This document shows positions 1 through 8,983 of a stretch of 35,925 bases of DNA, in pieces. The DNA comes from an uncultured Clostridia bacterium (GTDB lineage: Bacteria > Bacillota > Clostridia > UBA1381 > CAJOGA01), in NCBI GenBank assembly GCA_905233855.1, contig CAJOGA010000019.1, positions 1 to 35,925 on the forward strand, given 5' to 3'. Below the pieces are notes generated by a model. It saw only the letters and a program-made list of their open reading frames with translations, searched no databases and had not been told where the DNA came from. Within the stretch, counting starts at the first letter, position 1, and each line of letters begins with the position of its first letter. A program made the translations under genes and the position numbers.

Positions 1-1380
1 GCTGCCATATGTGAAATAATTGCCCGAAGACCCCAGCAAAAACGAAAGATCCATGTTCTGTGCCATGGATATATCGCCCACAAACACGTCAAAATCCTTT
101 TCATTTATTAGACGTATATATTCGTCAAACTCAACTTCCTTAACTGTTGCCGACCAGCCTGCCTCCTTCAGCGATTCAACTATGCTTTTTGCAACATTCA
201 ACCGCATGGAATTATCCTTGTTAACCAAAACCTTAAGCTGTAAAGTCTGTTCCTCTCCGTTCAGGTTACGTCTGTACAAATTTTCCGACACATCATATTT
301 CCAGCCGTCCTGTTCCAAAAGCTCACGCGATTTGGCGGTATCCTTGTAATACACCCTGCTCCTGCCGTCATGCAGCCACGACTGAGGATTTAAAGGAACC
401 TCAACTATTCTGGCATGTCCCAATAAAATGTTGTTCACTATCTCTTCTTTGTCTATAACGTACTGCAATGCCTGACGAGTGCTTTTGCCCCAAAAAACGG
501 AGTTATAAAAGTTTATGCCCAAAAAACACATGGCGTTTGATGTGTATGTATGCACCACAGCGTTTGACTTAGGCACATATTCATACAGCTTTGCAACATC
601 GTCGGTGAGCACTTCAACCTCGCGTGAATCAAAGGAAAACGACGCCGAACTTTCCGACGGCAACACCTTAAGCACTATCTTGTCGATATATGCAGGATTG
701 GCATCGCCTCTCCAGCTACCGTTTGCCATAAGCGTTACCTCACGCATGCCCGTCATTGTTGAATATTTGTACGGTCCCGTGCCGACAGGAACGTATTTTG
801 TATTTTCCGGCTCCATATCGGAATTTACCTTTACTATGGGGAAATCCAGAATAGATACAAAATTAGCCACAGGTTCGGAAAGCTTTATAAAATAAGTGTA
901 TTTATCTATAGCATAGTGCGACGCTATCTTTTCTGTGTTGAAATTATACACACTATCGTTATTTTTTATAGCGTTTATAGTGTACTCAACATCTTCCGAA
1001 TCGAAATATTTTCCGTCATGCCACGATATGTCGTTTCTGAGCGATATTGTGTATGCGGTTGCATCGTCGCTCACGGTGTAACCCGTTGCCAGCACCGGCA
1101 CCGCCGATTGCTTGCTGTCCAGCGTGAAAAGCGGTTCAAACACAAGCTTCATGGCATCTGCCACGGTAGACGATTTTGTGAGTATCGGGTTTAAAGTGTC
1201 AAAGTTGCATATTGCAAGGCTTAAAGCCCCGCCACGTTCATACTTACTGTAGTCCACGCTGTCAACGGGCGGCTGTTCGTCATCCACTATTATAGTTACG
1301 GGATAATCGTATGTCAGCTTGTTGCAGGCGGTTGTTAACAGTAAAATGATGCTTAACGTAATGAATATATATTTTTTCAA
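1..1380 (-). CDS. ABC transporter substrate-binding lipoprotein, peptide/SBP_bac_5 type (3' end outside window)
   Basis: Reading the minus strand from a TTG at 1380 gives an open frame of 460 codons that runs off the left edge, so the C terminus is missing. The TTG follows an AGGAGG lying inside the last codons of pgeF. The N terminus is a lipoprotein signal: two lysines, a hydrophobic run, then LTTAC with Cys19 as the lipidated residue. The mature part reads as an oligopeptide/nickel-type solute-binding protein: a typical entry segment (FDTLNPILTKSSTVADAM), WHDGKYFDSEDVEYTINA, and VPVGTGPYKY, all hallmarks of the SBP_bac_5 family. Such proteins capture peptides outside the membrane and hand them to an ABC permease. 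No permease gene is visible here, so the ligand is unknown. It lies 4 bp after pgeF and probably shares its transcript. Confidence 0.85.
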   Translation of the reverse strand, partial: MKKYIFITLSIILLLTTACNKLTYDYPVTIIVDDEQPPVDSVDYSKYERGGALSLAICNFDTLNPILTKSSTVADAMKLVFEPLFTLDSKQSAVPVLATGYTVSDDATAYTISLRNDISWHDGKYFDSEDVEYTINAIKNNDSVYNFNTEKIASHYAIDKYTYFIKLSEPVANFVSILDFPIVKVNSDMEPENTKYVPVGTGPYKYSTMTGMREVTLMANGSWRGDANPAYIDKIVLKVLPSESSASFSFDSREVEVLTDDVAKLYEYVPKSNAVVHTYTSNAMCFLGINFYNSVFWGKSTRQALQYVIDKEEIVNNILLGHARIVEVPLNPQSWLHDGRSRVYYKDTAKSRELLEQDGWKYDVSENLYRRNLNGEEQTLQLKVLVNKDNSMRLNVAKSIVESLKEAGWSATVKEVEFDEYIRLINEKDFDVFVGDISMAQNMDLSFLLGSSGNYFTYGS

Positions 1381-1384
1381 AGAC

Positions 1385-2197
1385 TTAATCCTCCTTTAAG
1401 CAAAGTATCGCCGCCATATTGCCTCTGTTGTTACCCTGCACACGGTGTGAAAAAAACTCGTCATTCATACAATAGGTACACATATCCGCCAAAGTTATGT
1501 TGCCGTCCGACACTCCGCATTGCATAAGCTGTGCAATTATAACGTGCCATAAATCCACATAATATTTGCCGCCGGAAATTTTTGCGACGCCGCTATAGCC
1601 TTCAAAACAGTCATACACCTCTTTGCCCACCTCAAAATGACACACTCCTATTGACGGGCCTATGCCGACCAACAGTTCACCCGGCACAGTGCCGAAAGCG
1701 TCTTTCATGCTCTCTATAGTTTTTACCGCAATACGCTTTTGTGTGCCTTTCCAGCCTGAATGTGCCAATGCTATGGCTTTATGCTTAACGTCTAAAAAAT
1801 ACAGCGGAACGCAGTCGGCGTAAAAGGTTACAAGCGGAATACCGGGAACGTCCGTCATTAATGCGTCAATACCTTTTATATCGCTTTCTTTGTATATTCC
1901 TTTGCCGGCGTCTTCTTCTTTTACAAAGTGTATTTTGTCGTCATGTACTTGGTTGGAAAGCACGGCACGCGTATAGTCTGTGCCTATTTCATCGCATATT
2001 ATGCGATAGTTTTCAAGCACATTTGCTCTATCGTCTCCCCTGTGAAAGCCAAGGTTCATACTGCCTATATCAGGATCGGCTGTAACACCGCCATGCCTTG
2101 TGGTAAAGCAATGCTTAACCATGCCGGCTTTATCAAAATCCGGTATGGTGTAGTATATAAGTCTGCCGTTTGCATGTTTGGTAAATCCCTTGTTCAT
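1385..2197 (-). CDS. pgeF: Peptidoglycan editing factor PgeF / YfiH-YlmD family multicopper-type protein
   Basis: The 270-residue protein fits the YfiH (DUF152, polyphenol oxidase-like) family in full length. The three metal-ligand residues of the family are visible: His85 in NQVHDD, Cys129 in ADCVPL and His146 in AHSGWKG; the family segment GIGPSIGVCHFEVG is also present. Members have been described as laccase-like or purine-nucleoside-acting enzymes and, in Escherichia coli, as correcting misincorporated amino acids in cell-wall precursors; which activity applies here is not visible. The start ATG overlaps the uvrC stop codon (ATGA), so the two genes are translationally coupled. Calling the family is safe; the substrate is an inference. 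Confidence 0.9.
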   Translation of the reverse strand: MNKGFTKHANGRLIYYTIPDFDKAGMVKHCFTTRHGGVTADPDIGSMNLGFHRGDDRANVLENYRIICDEIGTDYTRAVLSNQVHDDKIHFVKEEDAGKGIYKESDIKGIDALMTDVPGIPLVTFYADCVPLYFLDVKHKAIALAHSGWKGTQKRIAVKTIESMKDAFGTVPGELLVGIGPSIGVCHFEVGKEVYDCFEGYSGVAKISGGKYYVDLWHVIIAQLMQCGVSDGNITLADMCTYCMNDEFFSHRVQGNNRGNMAAILCLKED

Positions 2198-4074
2198 TGA
2201 GTTTGATCTTCCTTTGAAAAATAATCGTATATGTTTTTAGCTGTGGTTTTATCTATACCTTTAACCGATTCCAGTGCTTGTAAATCGGCGTTTTTTATTG
2301 CTGTCAGCGTTTTAAATTCCCTTAAAAGTATGCTCTTTTTTGCCTTGCCCACACCTTTTATATCGTCCAGCTGTGAAAACGACAGCCGTTTTTGGTGCAA
2401 CTGACGGTAATAGCCTATTGCGGTGTTGTGGGTTTCATCCTGTATTCTGCCGATAAGATTAAACACCGACGACGCCGGCGATATGCCTATTTCTCCGCCG
2501 TCGCCTACCAATGCACGGGTTTTGTGCTTATCGTCCTTTACCATGCCAAAAGCGGGAATATTGATGTCAAGCTCATGCAACACCTCCATGGCGGCGTGCA
2601 GATGCCCCTTACCTCCGTCTATCAGTATAAGATCAGGTTTTTCGTTAAAGCGTGCTTTTTTTGAATCCAGACTGCCCTGTGCTATTTGAGTATTTTCCGC
2701 AATCATGTTTGTGAATCTTCTGTACAGCACCTCTTGCATGGATTGATAATCGTCCGCACCCTCAACATATTTTATCCTGAATTTACGGTATTGCGACGGT
2801 GCACTCTTCCCGTTGATAAACACAGCCATCGCACCCACGTTATCGCTCCCCGATATATTTGAAATATCGTACGACTCTATGCGTTTCGGCAATGTGTCCA
2901 TGCCCAGATAGTCAGCGAGCTTGGTTAAAATTTGCGAATCACGCTCATTTTTCAGCTCTTGTATTTTATATTCGTCTATCGCCTGCACGACGTTTTTATT
3001 CACCATTGCTACAAGGTCTGCCTTTTCGCCGCGTTTCGGTACAAAAACCGACACTTTATTGCCACGCTTTTTACTCAGCCAATCGGTCAACAGTGCTTCG
3101 TCGGACGGCCGGTGCTGAAGGTATATCTCCTTTGGCACATAATCCCTGTCCGAATAGAACTGTTCTATAAATTTTGACTCTATATCCTCAAGGGCAACAT
3201 CTACATCCTGCAAAGCCATAGTGTGGCTCTCTCTGCCTATCACCTTTGCCTCACGTATAAAAAACACCTCTATAAATGCCGTTGTATCGTACTGACCTAC
3301 GGCTATAACGTCCTTGTCAATGCCGCTCTCGGTATCTATTATTTTTTGCGACTCATTCAGCTTTTCGATAGCCTGTATCTTATCCCTGTACTGTGCGGCT
3401 CTTTCAAATTGCAGATTTGCCGACGCTTCAAGCATATTCTGCGTAAAACTTTTGATTAAACCGTCATTGTCCCCGTCCAAAAACGCACATATATCGTCAA
3501 AGAGCTTTTTATATTCCGCTTGACTTACATTTCCCGTGCAAACTCCTACACAACGCTTTATACTGTAGTTAAGACACGGTCTGCCCTTGCCTATATCCTG
3601 CGGAAATCTGCGGTTGCAGGTTGCAGGCGAAAAAATGCGTCGCACCACTTCTATTGTATTCTTAACCGTTTTATTGGATGCATACGGCCCAAAGTATTTT
3701 GCTCCGTCCTTTTCCAGACGGCGTGTCATAAATATTTTCGGATAATCACGGTTTAAGGTAACCTTTATATACGGGTACGATTTATCGTCCTTAAGAAGGA
3801 TATTATAGCGTGGCTTATGTTTTTTTATGAGGTTGTTTTCCAGAATCAAAGCTTCAACTTCGCTGTCTGTAACAATGTATTCAAACCATGCTATATTACG
3901 CACAAGAGCTATTGTTTTTGCGTTTGTCTGATTATTCTGAAAATACTGACGGACACGGTTTTTAAGCACTTTTGCTTTGCCGACATATATTATTTTGCCG
4001 TTTTTGTTGTGCATCAAATACACACCCGGACTGTCGGGCAGCAGCTTGAGCTGTTCTTCTATGTTAAACGCCAT
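2194..4074 (-). CDS. uvrC: Excinuclease ABC subunit C
   Basis: UvrC makes the two incisions flanking a DNA lesion during nucleotide excision repair, acting with UvrA and UvrB. From the chosen ATG at 4074 the protein is 626 residues, the normal length. An in-frame ATG at 4122 would add 16 unconserved residues, but the AGGAGG at about 4083-4088 serves 4074. Domains in order: GIY-YIG nuclease (GVYL at 17, YVG at 30), a four-cysteine set fitting an Fe-S site (C153, C167, C175, C179), a UVR domain for UvrB (about 203-238), the RNase H-like nuclease (DISN at 403, LIDGGKGH at 485, DETH at 547) and a C-terminal helix-hairpin-helix pair (about 565-626). First gene of the uvrC-pgeF-lipoprotein unit. 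Confidence 0.97.
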   Translation of the reverse strand: MAFNIEEQLKLLPDSPGVYLMHNKNGKIIYVGKAKVLKNRVRQYFQNNQTNAKTIALVRNIAWFEYIVTDSEVEALILENNLIKKHKPRYNILLKDDKSYPYIKVTLNRDYPKIFMTRRLEKDGAKYFGPYASNKTVKNTIEVVRRIFSPATCNRRFPQDIGKGRPCLNYSIKRCVGVCTGNVSQAEYKKLFDDICAFLDGDNDGLIKSFTQNMLEASANLQFERAAQYRDKIQAIEKLNESQKIIDTESGIDKDVIAVGQYDTTAFIEVFFIREAKVIGRESHTMALQDVDVALEDIESKFIEQFYSDRDYVPKEIYLQHRPSDEALLTDWLSKKRGNKVSVFVPKRGEKADLVAMVNKNVVQAIDEYKIQELKNERDSQILTKLADYLGMDTLPKRIESYDISNISGSDNVGAMAVFINGKSAPSQYRKFRIKYVEGADDYQSMQEVLYRRFTNMIAENTQIAQGSLDSKKARFNEKPDLILIDGGKGHLHAAMEVLHELDINIPAFGMVKDDKHKTRALVGDGGEIGISPASSVFNLIGRIQDETHNTAIGYYRQLHQKRLSFSQLDDIKGVGKAKKSILLREFKTLTAIKNADLQALESVKGIDKTTAKNIYDYFSKEDQTQ

Positions 4075-4112
4075 GAAAGCAACCTCCTTTTTTAAATAGT
4101 GTGTCTGACTAA

Positions 4113-4141
4113 ATATTATCATATATTTACGTAATGTTCAA
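4113..4141 (-). promoter_or_regulatory. Putative sigma-A promoter of uvrC
   Basis: On the minus strand, TTGAAC (4136-4141) and TAATAT (4113-4118) are separated by exactly 17 bp, just upstream of the uvrC ribosome-binding site. Predicted by eye from consensus. Confidence 0.55.
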
Positions 4142-4237
4142 TAACAGGCTTTTACAAAAACAATATAATTGCTTCTTTTTTAGCAGTCTGCGATAAAAAT
4201 GTTCCCCGACATAAAAGTCTCTTATTCAAAACAAATA

Positions 4238-4266
4238 TTGACAATTACGCTTGCGATATGTAAAAT
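4238..4266 (+). promoter_or_regulatory. Putative sigma-A promoter of purB
   Basis: A perfect -35 TTGACA (4238-4243) and a -10 TAAAAT (4261-4266) are spaced by 17 bp. Transcription would start near 4273 and leave a 5' UTR of about 145 nt holding the palindromic repeat at 4318-4379. No purine riboswitch was recognised in that UTR. Confidence 0.7.
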
Positions 4267-4317
4267 TAATCTGTATGAGTCAAAGAAAATTATGTAACCG
4301 CTGATTAATGCAGAACA

Positions 4318-4379
4318 TGTAGGGGCCGGCGTTCTCGACAGCCCGAATTAACGGGACGTCAGGGAGTCCGTCCCCTACA
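4318..4379. repeat. Palindromic intergenic repeat (about 62 bp) in the purB leader
   Basis: The ends TGTAGGGG and CCCCTACA are exact inverted repeats, extended inward by CGG/CCG with one mismatch. Inside is a smaller hairpin, CCCG-AATTAA-CGGG. Its GC-rich character stands out from the AT-rich surroundings. I recall similar palindromes as common dispersed repeats of gut Clostridia; there is only one copy in this window. It would form a strong hairpin in the purB 5' UTR. Confidence 0.7.
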
Positions 4380-4419
4380 CAATACAAATTAAATCATCAT
4401 TTACTTAGGAGATGAAAAA

Positions 4420-5853
4420 ATGTCATATCAAACATATGAAAGTCCGTTAAATTCAAGATACGCCAGCAAAGAGATGCAATATCTGTTCTCGCCCGATATG
4501 AAATTCAAAACATGGCGAAAACTGTGGATAGCTTTGGCGGAATCGGAAAAGGAGCTGGGGTTGCCTATAACCGACGCACAAATCGCTCAGCTTAAACAGT
4601 TTCAGGACGATATTAACTACGAGGTTGCACAGGCACGTGAAAAGGAAGTACGCCACGATGTTATGTCGCACGTGTATGCATACGGTGTGCAATGCCCCGA
4701 TGCAAAGGGTATAATCCATCTTGGTGCAACCAGCTGCTATGTAGGCGACAATACCGATATTATCATCATGACGGAAGCTCTTAAGCTTATAAAAAGCAAG
4801 CTTATAAACGTTATGGCACTTTTAAGCAATTTTGCTCTTAAATACAAAGACATGCCTACTCTCGGCTTTACTCACTTTCAGCCCGCACAGCTTACTACTG
4901 TCGGAAAGCGTGCGTGCTTGTGGCTGCATGAGCTGCTGATGGATTTAGAGGATTTAGATTATCAGCTTTCCAAAGCCAAATTAAGAGGCGTTAAAGGCAC
5001 AACAGGCACTCAGGCAAGCTTTTTGGAATTGTTTGACGGCGACCACGAAAAGGTGCGTAAGCTTGACAAGATGGTTTGCGAAAAAATGGGCTTTAAAAAC
5101 GCGTTTGCCGTTACAGGGCAGACATATTCCAGAAAATTAGACACTCAGGTGCTTAACGTTTTAAGCTCGATAGCACAGAGTGCATATAAATTCAGCAACG
5201 ACATACGTCTTTTGCAAAATCTTAAAGAAATAGAAGAACCGTTTGAAAAGAATCAGATAGGTTCGTCGGCAATGGCATACAAACGCAACCCTATGCGTAG
5301 TGAACGCATATCGTCGCTTGCACGTTACGTAATAGTTGACGCTTTAAACCCTGCAATAACAGCGTCAACCCAATGGTTTGAAAGAACGCTGGACGACAGT
5401 GCAAACAAGCGTCTGAGCGTTGCCGAGGCATTCCTTGCAACAGACGCCATTTTGGGTATATACATGAATGTTGTGGACGGGCTTGTTGTGTATCCGAAAG
5501 TTGTGGAGCAGCACATTCTTAACGAGCTTCCGTTTATGGCAACAGAAAACATCATGATGCAGGCAGTTAAAAAAGGCGGCGACAGACAGGAGCTGCACGA
5601 AAAAATCCGCACACATTCCATGGAAGCAGGTAAACAGGTTAAAATGTACGGTCTGAAAAACGACCTTATAGACAGAATCGCCGCAGACGACAGCTTTAAC
5701 CTTTCAAAGCAAGAGCTTGAAGCAGTTCTTGAACCTAAAAATTTTGTCGGCAGAGCACCTGAACAGACTGCCGAATTCATAGCCGAACATATCCAGCCTG
5801 TGATAGACGCAAACAAGGATATGCTGGGCGTAAAAGTTGAACTTAATGTATAA
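4420..5853 (+). CDS. purB: Adenylosuccinate lyase
   Basis: PurB is a fumarase/aspartase-superfamily lyase that releases fumarate from SAICAR and from adenylosuccinate, serving two steps of purine synthesis. The 477-residue protein carries the superfamily signature GSSAMAYKRNP (281-291), whose mobile loop holds the catalytic serine, and the THFQPAQ segment (151-157) with the catalytic-type histidine. The start ATG follows TTAGGAG at normal spacing. It has its own promoter (4238-4266) and a 5' UTR with a palindromic repeat. proC follows immediately, with the purB TAA only 14 nt before the preferred proC start, so the two are co-transcribed even though their pathways differ. Confidence 0.96.
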   Translation: MSYQTYESPLNSRYASKEMQYLFSPDMKFKTWRKLWIALAESEKELGLPITDAQIAQLKQFQDDINYEVAQAREKEVRHDVMSHVYAYGVQCPDAKGIIHLGATSCYVGDNTDIIIMTEALKLIKSKLINVMALLSNFALKYKDMPTLGFTHFQPAQLTTVGKRACLWLHELLMDLEDLDYQLSKAKLRGVKGTTGTQASFLELFDGDHEKVRKLDKMVCEKMGFKNAFAVTGQTYSRKLDTQVLNVLSSIAQSAYKFSNDIRLLQNLKEIEEPFEKNQIGSSAMAYKRNPMRSERISSLARYVIVDALNPAITASTQWFERTLDDSANKRLSVAEAFLATDAILGIYMNVVDGLVVYPKVVEQHILNELPFMATENIMMQAVKKGGDRQELHEKIRTHSMEAGKQVKMYGLKNDLIDRIAADDSFNLSKQELEAVLEPKNFVGRAPEQTAEFIAEHIQPVIDANKDMLGVKVELNV

Positions 5854-5867
5854 TGAGGATTGATATT

Positions 5868-6686
5868 ATGAATACAAATTTAAAAGTAGGCGTTATAGGT
5901 GCAGGCAATATGTCCACCGCCATTGTGTCGGGATTGCTGAAAAGCGGTTTGGTCAGCAAAGACCGTCTTGCCGTAAGCGACAAGGACGAGAAAAAGCTTG
6001 CATCGGCAAAAGAAAGCTTTGGCATCAATACAGCGTCAAGCAATGCGGATTTGGTGAACGACAGCGATATTGTTATAATAGCTGTAAAACCAAATGTGTG
6101 TCAGGCGGCGTTGTCGGGTGTGTCAGGCGTGAACAACGTACAAAGCAAGCTGTTTATATCCATAGCCGCAGGAGTAACAATTTCTCAGCTTAAAGAGTAT
6201 ATCGGCTTTGACGCAAAAGTTATACGAACAATGCCCAATACGCCTGCACTGGTAGGCGAAGGCATGACTGTGCTGTCATCGGCAGAGCCGTGTACCGACG
6301 CTGATATGGATATTGCGAAAGAAATATTCAACGCTGTAGGCAAAACCGCTGTCATGCCGGAAAGCCTTATGTGTGCGACAGTTGCGTTAAACGGCAGCAG
6401 TCCGGCGTATGTGTATATGATGATAGAAGCTATGGCAGACGCAGCCGTAAAAAGCGGTATACCGCGTCAGACGGCGTATGACCTGGCGGCACAGAGCGTG
6501 TTGGGCTCGGCTAAGATGGTGCTTGAAACAGGCGAACATCCGGGCAAGCTGAAAGACATGGTCTGCTCACCTGCCGGAACAACTATAGCGGCAGTTGAAG
6601 TGCTGGAACGTGAAGGCTTCAGAAGTGCAATTATGGAGGCAATGTCGGCATGCACAGACAAATCGTATGAGTTGGCTAAAAAATAA
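5868..6686 (+). CDS. proC: Pyrroline-5-carboxylate reductase
   Basis: ProC carries out the last step of proline synthesis, NAD(P)H-dependent reduction of pyrroline-5-carboxylate. The ATG at 5868 is preferred over the in-frame ATG at 5853: GAGGA (5855-5859) lies 8 nt before 5868, whereas the earlier ATG overlaps the purB stop and has no site of its own. This gives 272 residues, usual for the family. Visible are the N-terminal Rossmann motif GVIGAGNMS (8-16), the central NGSSPAYVY segment of the dimer domain and the C-terminal signature around SPAGTTIAAVEVLE. A strong terminator follows, so purB-proC is a closed two-gene operon. Confidence 0.95.
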   Translation: MNTNLKVGVIGAGNMSTAIVSGLLKSGLVSKDRLAVSDKDEKKLASAKESFGINTASSNADLVNDSDIVIIAVKPNVCQAALSGVSGVNNVQSKLFISIAAGVTISQLKEYIGFDAKVIRTMPNTPALVGEGMTVLSSAEPCTDADMDIAKEIFNAVGKTAVMPESLMCATVALNGSSPAYVYMMIEAMADAAVKSGIPRQTAYDLAAQSVLGSAKMVLETGEHPGKLKDMVCSPAGTTIAAVEVLEREGFRSAIMEAMSACTDKSYELAKK

Positions 6687-6695
6687 TACTCTTTT

Positions 6696-6749
6696 AAAAA
6701 AAGCGGGGCAAAACCGGGCGTAAATGCTTGATTTTACCCCGCTTTTTTT
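6696..6749 (+). terminator. Intrinsic terminator after proC
   Basis: AAAAAAAGCGGGGCAAAA and TTTTACCCCGCTTTTTTT form a long near-perfect stem around an 18-nt loop, ending in a run of seven T. It closes the purB-proC operon and separates it from the accessory island. Confidence 0.9.
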
Positions 6750-6776
6750 GCATTTTAATCACATTTTATGAATTTG

Positions 6777-6805
6777 TTGATTACAAAAAATAAATATGTT
6801 ATAAT
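6777..6805 (+). promoter_or_regulatory. Putative sigma-A promoter of the SWIM-protein operon
   Basis: TTGATT (6777-6782), a 17-bp spacer and a consensus TATAAT (6800-6805). Just downstream lie GCACTGTCC (6814-6822), also found before the 11459 gene, and a TTTTAAC / GTTAAAA inverted repeat (6824-6830 / 6844-6850), both candidate operator sequences. Confidence 0.65.
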
Positions 6806-6897
6806 TTGATTGAGCACTGTCCGTTTTAACTCCCACAAAACTTGTTAAAATGAGTATAAAGAAAAAAGAAATAATCATTTTGGGAGGTTAAAACATT

Positions 6898-7716
6898 ATG
6901 AAAAAATATCCTATCGGTTTTATCGCAAGAGCAAGCAAAGAAACTAAAACAGATATTCCTGTTTCAACTTTTCAGCAAACTGTTCAGCCAAAAAAATCTG
7001 TGGTTCAGGTATATTTCCCCCACAGAGGCACAGGCTGGGCATACTACAACGACAGCTTTGACCTGAAAGTTGGCGATTTCGTTTATGTAGAAGGTAAACT
7101 GGAAGGCTATAGAGGACAAGTTACAGAGGTGAATTATTCATTTAAAATTAAACTTTCGGATTACAAAAAAGTTATTGCAGTTGTCGACACCGACGTTAAA
7201 GGCGACTTGTATCTTGCAGGTTCTCATTTTGTTAGCTTTGATAAAAACGCAATTCCTTTTTCAAAAGTGCTTACCTGGTTTAAAGCTCCGGAAAAAGACG
7301 AAGAATATGCAAGCGGTAATGACGATGAGAACAGCTTTCCTCTTGACGATTTGTCAAAGATGAATATTTCTGCGGATGCCGTTGAAAGAGGACATAATTA
7401 CTATATGGAAAACAGAGTCGGTTTTGTTGAAATAGACGGCACACGCGGTCATGCAATTGTTGAAGGCAGTGAAATTTACGAGATCGAGTTTGACTGCACA
7501 GAAGGTGAAATATCAAACCTTAATTGCTCCTGTTTTTGCAGCGGTGCTTGCAAGCACGAGTTTGCCGCTTTGCTTCAGATAAATGAAACGCTGAAAATTA
7601 TAGCCGAAAATTACACAGAGGAATATAACGGGTATTTTGCGGCAATAAGCAAAGATGTTTTTATGGACACGGTAATGAGCAAAAAAGTATCGGGAAAAAT
7701 CAGTTTGGGGGTGTAG
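6898..7716 (+). CDS. SWIM zinc-finger protein with N-terminal small-barrel domain
   Basis: The 272-residue protein has no recognised named orthologue. Residues 36-100 contain a strand-rich stretch with VGDFVYVEGKLEG and VTEVNY, resembling a KOW/SH3-like small barrel. After an acidic linker (about 132-150), residues 160-225 form a SWIM domain: the RGHNYYMENRV lead-in followed by C210-x-C212 and C218-x-H220, the CxC...CxH zinc ligands. SWIM fingers usually bind DNA or protein and often accompany helicases, transposases or recombination factors; here it stands alone. The ATG has a good GGGAGG site (6883-6888) and its own promoter. It leads a run of four closely spaced genes ending near 9700. Function unknown. 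Confidence 0.8.
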   Translation: MKKYPIGFIARASKETKTDIPVSTFQQTVQPKKSVVQVYFPHRGTGWAYYNDSFDLKVGDFVYVEGKLEGYRGQVTEVNYSFKIKLSDYKKVIAVVDTDVKGDLYLAGSHFVSFDKNAIPFSKVLTWFKAPEKDEEYASGNDDENSFPLDDLSKMNISADAVERGHNYYMENRVGFVEIDGTRGHAIVEGSEIYEIEFDCTEGEISNLNCSCFCSGACKHEFAALLQINETLKIIAENYTEEYNGYFAAISKDVFMDTVMSKKVSGKISLGV

Positions 7717-7718
7717 TT

Positions 7719-8009
7719 ATGGCATTTTACGATTGGAACGGAAACGGAAAAAACGATCCTGCAGATGATTTTATAGAATACAATATCTATAAACAAACAA
7801 CACAAAGCAACAATAACAACAATCACAGAAGCGGAGGCGGCGTGTCAAACTTTGGTGCAGCTGTGGGAACTATACTGACTATAATCATTTCTGCCGGAAT
7901 AGCCGGTGCTTTGGGACTGGAAGGAACGCCGTTTGTTATTGTGTTCTTAATTCTGGCGGTTATTGTTTGCGTATGTATTGCACTTTTGTTTGATAAAATC
8001 GGTTTTTAA
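7719..8009 (+). CDS. Small membrane protein with EF-hand-like N-terminal motif
   Basis: This 96-residue protein starts 2 bp after the SWIM gene stop, with GGGGGTG as its site. The N terminus YDWNGNGKNDPADDF fits an EF-hand/dockerin-like calcium loop (D5, N7, N9, G10, D13, D16). It is followed by an Asn/Gly-rich linker (about 30-43) and two hydrophobic segments (about 45-65 and 70-92) that should span the membrane, ending with DKIGF. A related N-terminal motif occurs in the fourth gene of this run. I do not recognise a named family. It is probably translated together with the SWIM gene. Confidence 0.75.
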   Translation: MAFYDWNGNGKNDPADDFIEYNIYKQTTQSNNNNNHRSGGGVSNFGAAVGTILTIIISAGIAGALGLEGTPFVIVFLILAVIVCVCIALLFDKIGF

Positions 8010-8027
8010 AATGTTGAGGTGATATCT

Positions 8028-8948
8028 TTGAAAAAATTTTTATACATAACAATTGCTATATTATTAATATGTGTCATATTTTGGGGCGGAACTTATATGG
8101 ACAAAAAGGCAAAAGACAACGCATATAATAACGCAATAACTTTAATTCAAAACGGTTCTTATGAAGACGCCCTTGCCGCACTTGAAAAGGCAAATCCAAA
8201 CATCTTAGACCGCAAAAATTTTAAATCGGACATGGAATACGGGATAGATGAAACGTATAAAAATACTCTCCCGTTATATTCCTATGCGTTGGCTCAACTG
8301 GAATATAATTCAGAAAAAAAACACATGAGAACTGTCAATGATTATTTAGACCTTATTCCTGCGGATTACAGCGATGAACTCAGCGAAGACATCAAAACGT
8401 TCAGAGAAAGCTTCAAGCCGCAATATGATGAATTTCTGGAAGAGGAAAAACGCAAAGACGAAGAATTAAGATTGAAAATAGAAGAAAGCAACCGCCAGTA
8501 TTACGCTAAACTGAAAACCATAATTCCGTACAAAGGCATGAATGAGTCAGACATTAACAAAACCATTATGGGAAAGCCGTACAAGAGCGAAACCGAAAAG
8601 AATAGCTGGGGAGAGTATTATACAAAATACTACTGGCGTGCAAATGATGGGGAAACAATGCTGATAGTGACCTGCAAGGACAAAGCGGTTACCTCGGTAA
8701 GCCGCTATGGATGGGAATACTATTGGACCGAGGATATCAAGCCTGTATGGAACGGGAAAAACCCTTATAAAAACAAAACAAGCAGCAGTTCATCTTCATA
8801 CAAGAAAAACTCCGCTAAAAAATCCAATGATGATCCGTATAATGTAAATGATTATACCGACCCGGAAGACTTTTATTATGACAATTACGATGATTTTTGG
8901 GAATACGAAGAAGCCGAAGATTATTTTAACGAACACCATAAAGATTAG
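8028..8948 (+). CDS. Membrane-anchored protein of unknown function, BamE/SmpA-like segment and acidic tail
   Basis: A GTG at 8019 is in frame, but it lies within the TTGAGGTG ribosome site; the TTG at 8028 gives MKKFLYITIAILL and correct spacing, hence 306 residues. An N-terminal hydrophobic segment (about 4-23) acts as membrane anchor or uncleaved signal. Residues 35-60 look like one TPR-style helix pair (NGSYEDALAALEKAN). A later stretch, GMNESDINKTIMGKP followed by strands and CKDKAVTSVSRY, resembles the small SmpA/BamE-type fold. The last 50 residues are Ser- then Asp/Tyr/Glu-rich. No specific function can be named. Third gene of the island run. Confidence 0.7.
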   Translation: MKKFLYITIAILLICVIFWGGTYMDKKAKDNAYNNAITLIQNGSYEDALAALEKANPNILDRKNFKSDMEYGIDETYKNTLPLYSYALAQLEYNSEKKHMRTVNDYLDLIPADYSDELSEDIKTFRESFKPQYDEFLEEEKRKDEELRLKIEESNRQYYAKLKTIIPYKGMNESDINKTIMGKPYKSETEKNSWGEYYTKYYWRANDGETMLIVTCKDKAVTSVSRYGWEYYWTEDIKPVWNGKNPYKNKTSSSSSSYKKNSAKKSNDDPYNVNDYTDPEDFYYDNYDDFWEYEEAEDYFNEHHKD

Positions 8949-8983
8949 TTATGATTTAGTATTTATGTAAGGAGTGATTGACT

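Noticed and set aside
20-1194. Plus-strand frames at 20-349, 515-895 and 916-1194
   Set aside because: They lie opposite the minus-strand lipoprotein gene, which has a signal peptide, family motifs and a ribosome site; the plus frames show none.
4273-4419. Possible purine riboswitch before purB
   Set aside because: No purine-aptamer core or terminator/antiterminator pair is visible; the GC-rich structure is explained by the palindromic repeat.
5325-5816. 163-codon minus-strand frame inside purB
   Set aside because: Antisense shadow of a complete, motif-bearing purB; no ribosome site and unusual Ser/Cys-rich composition.
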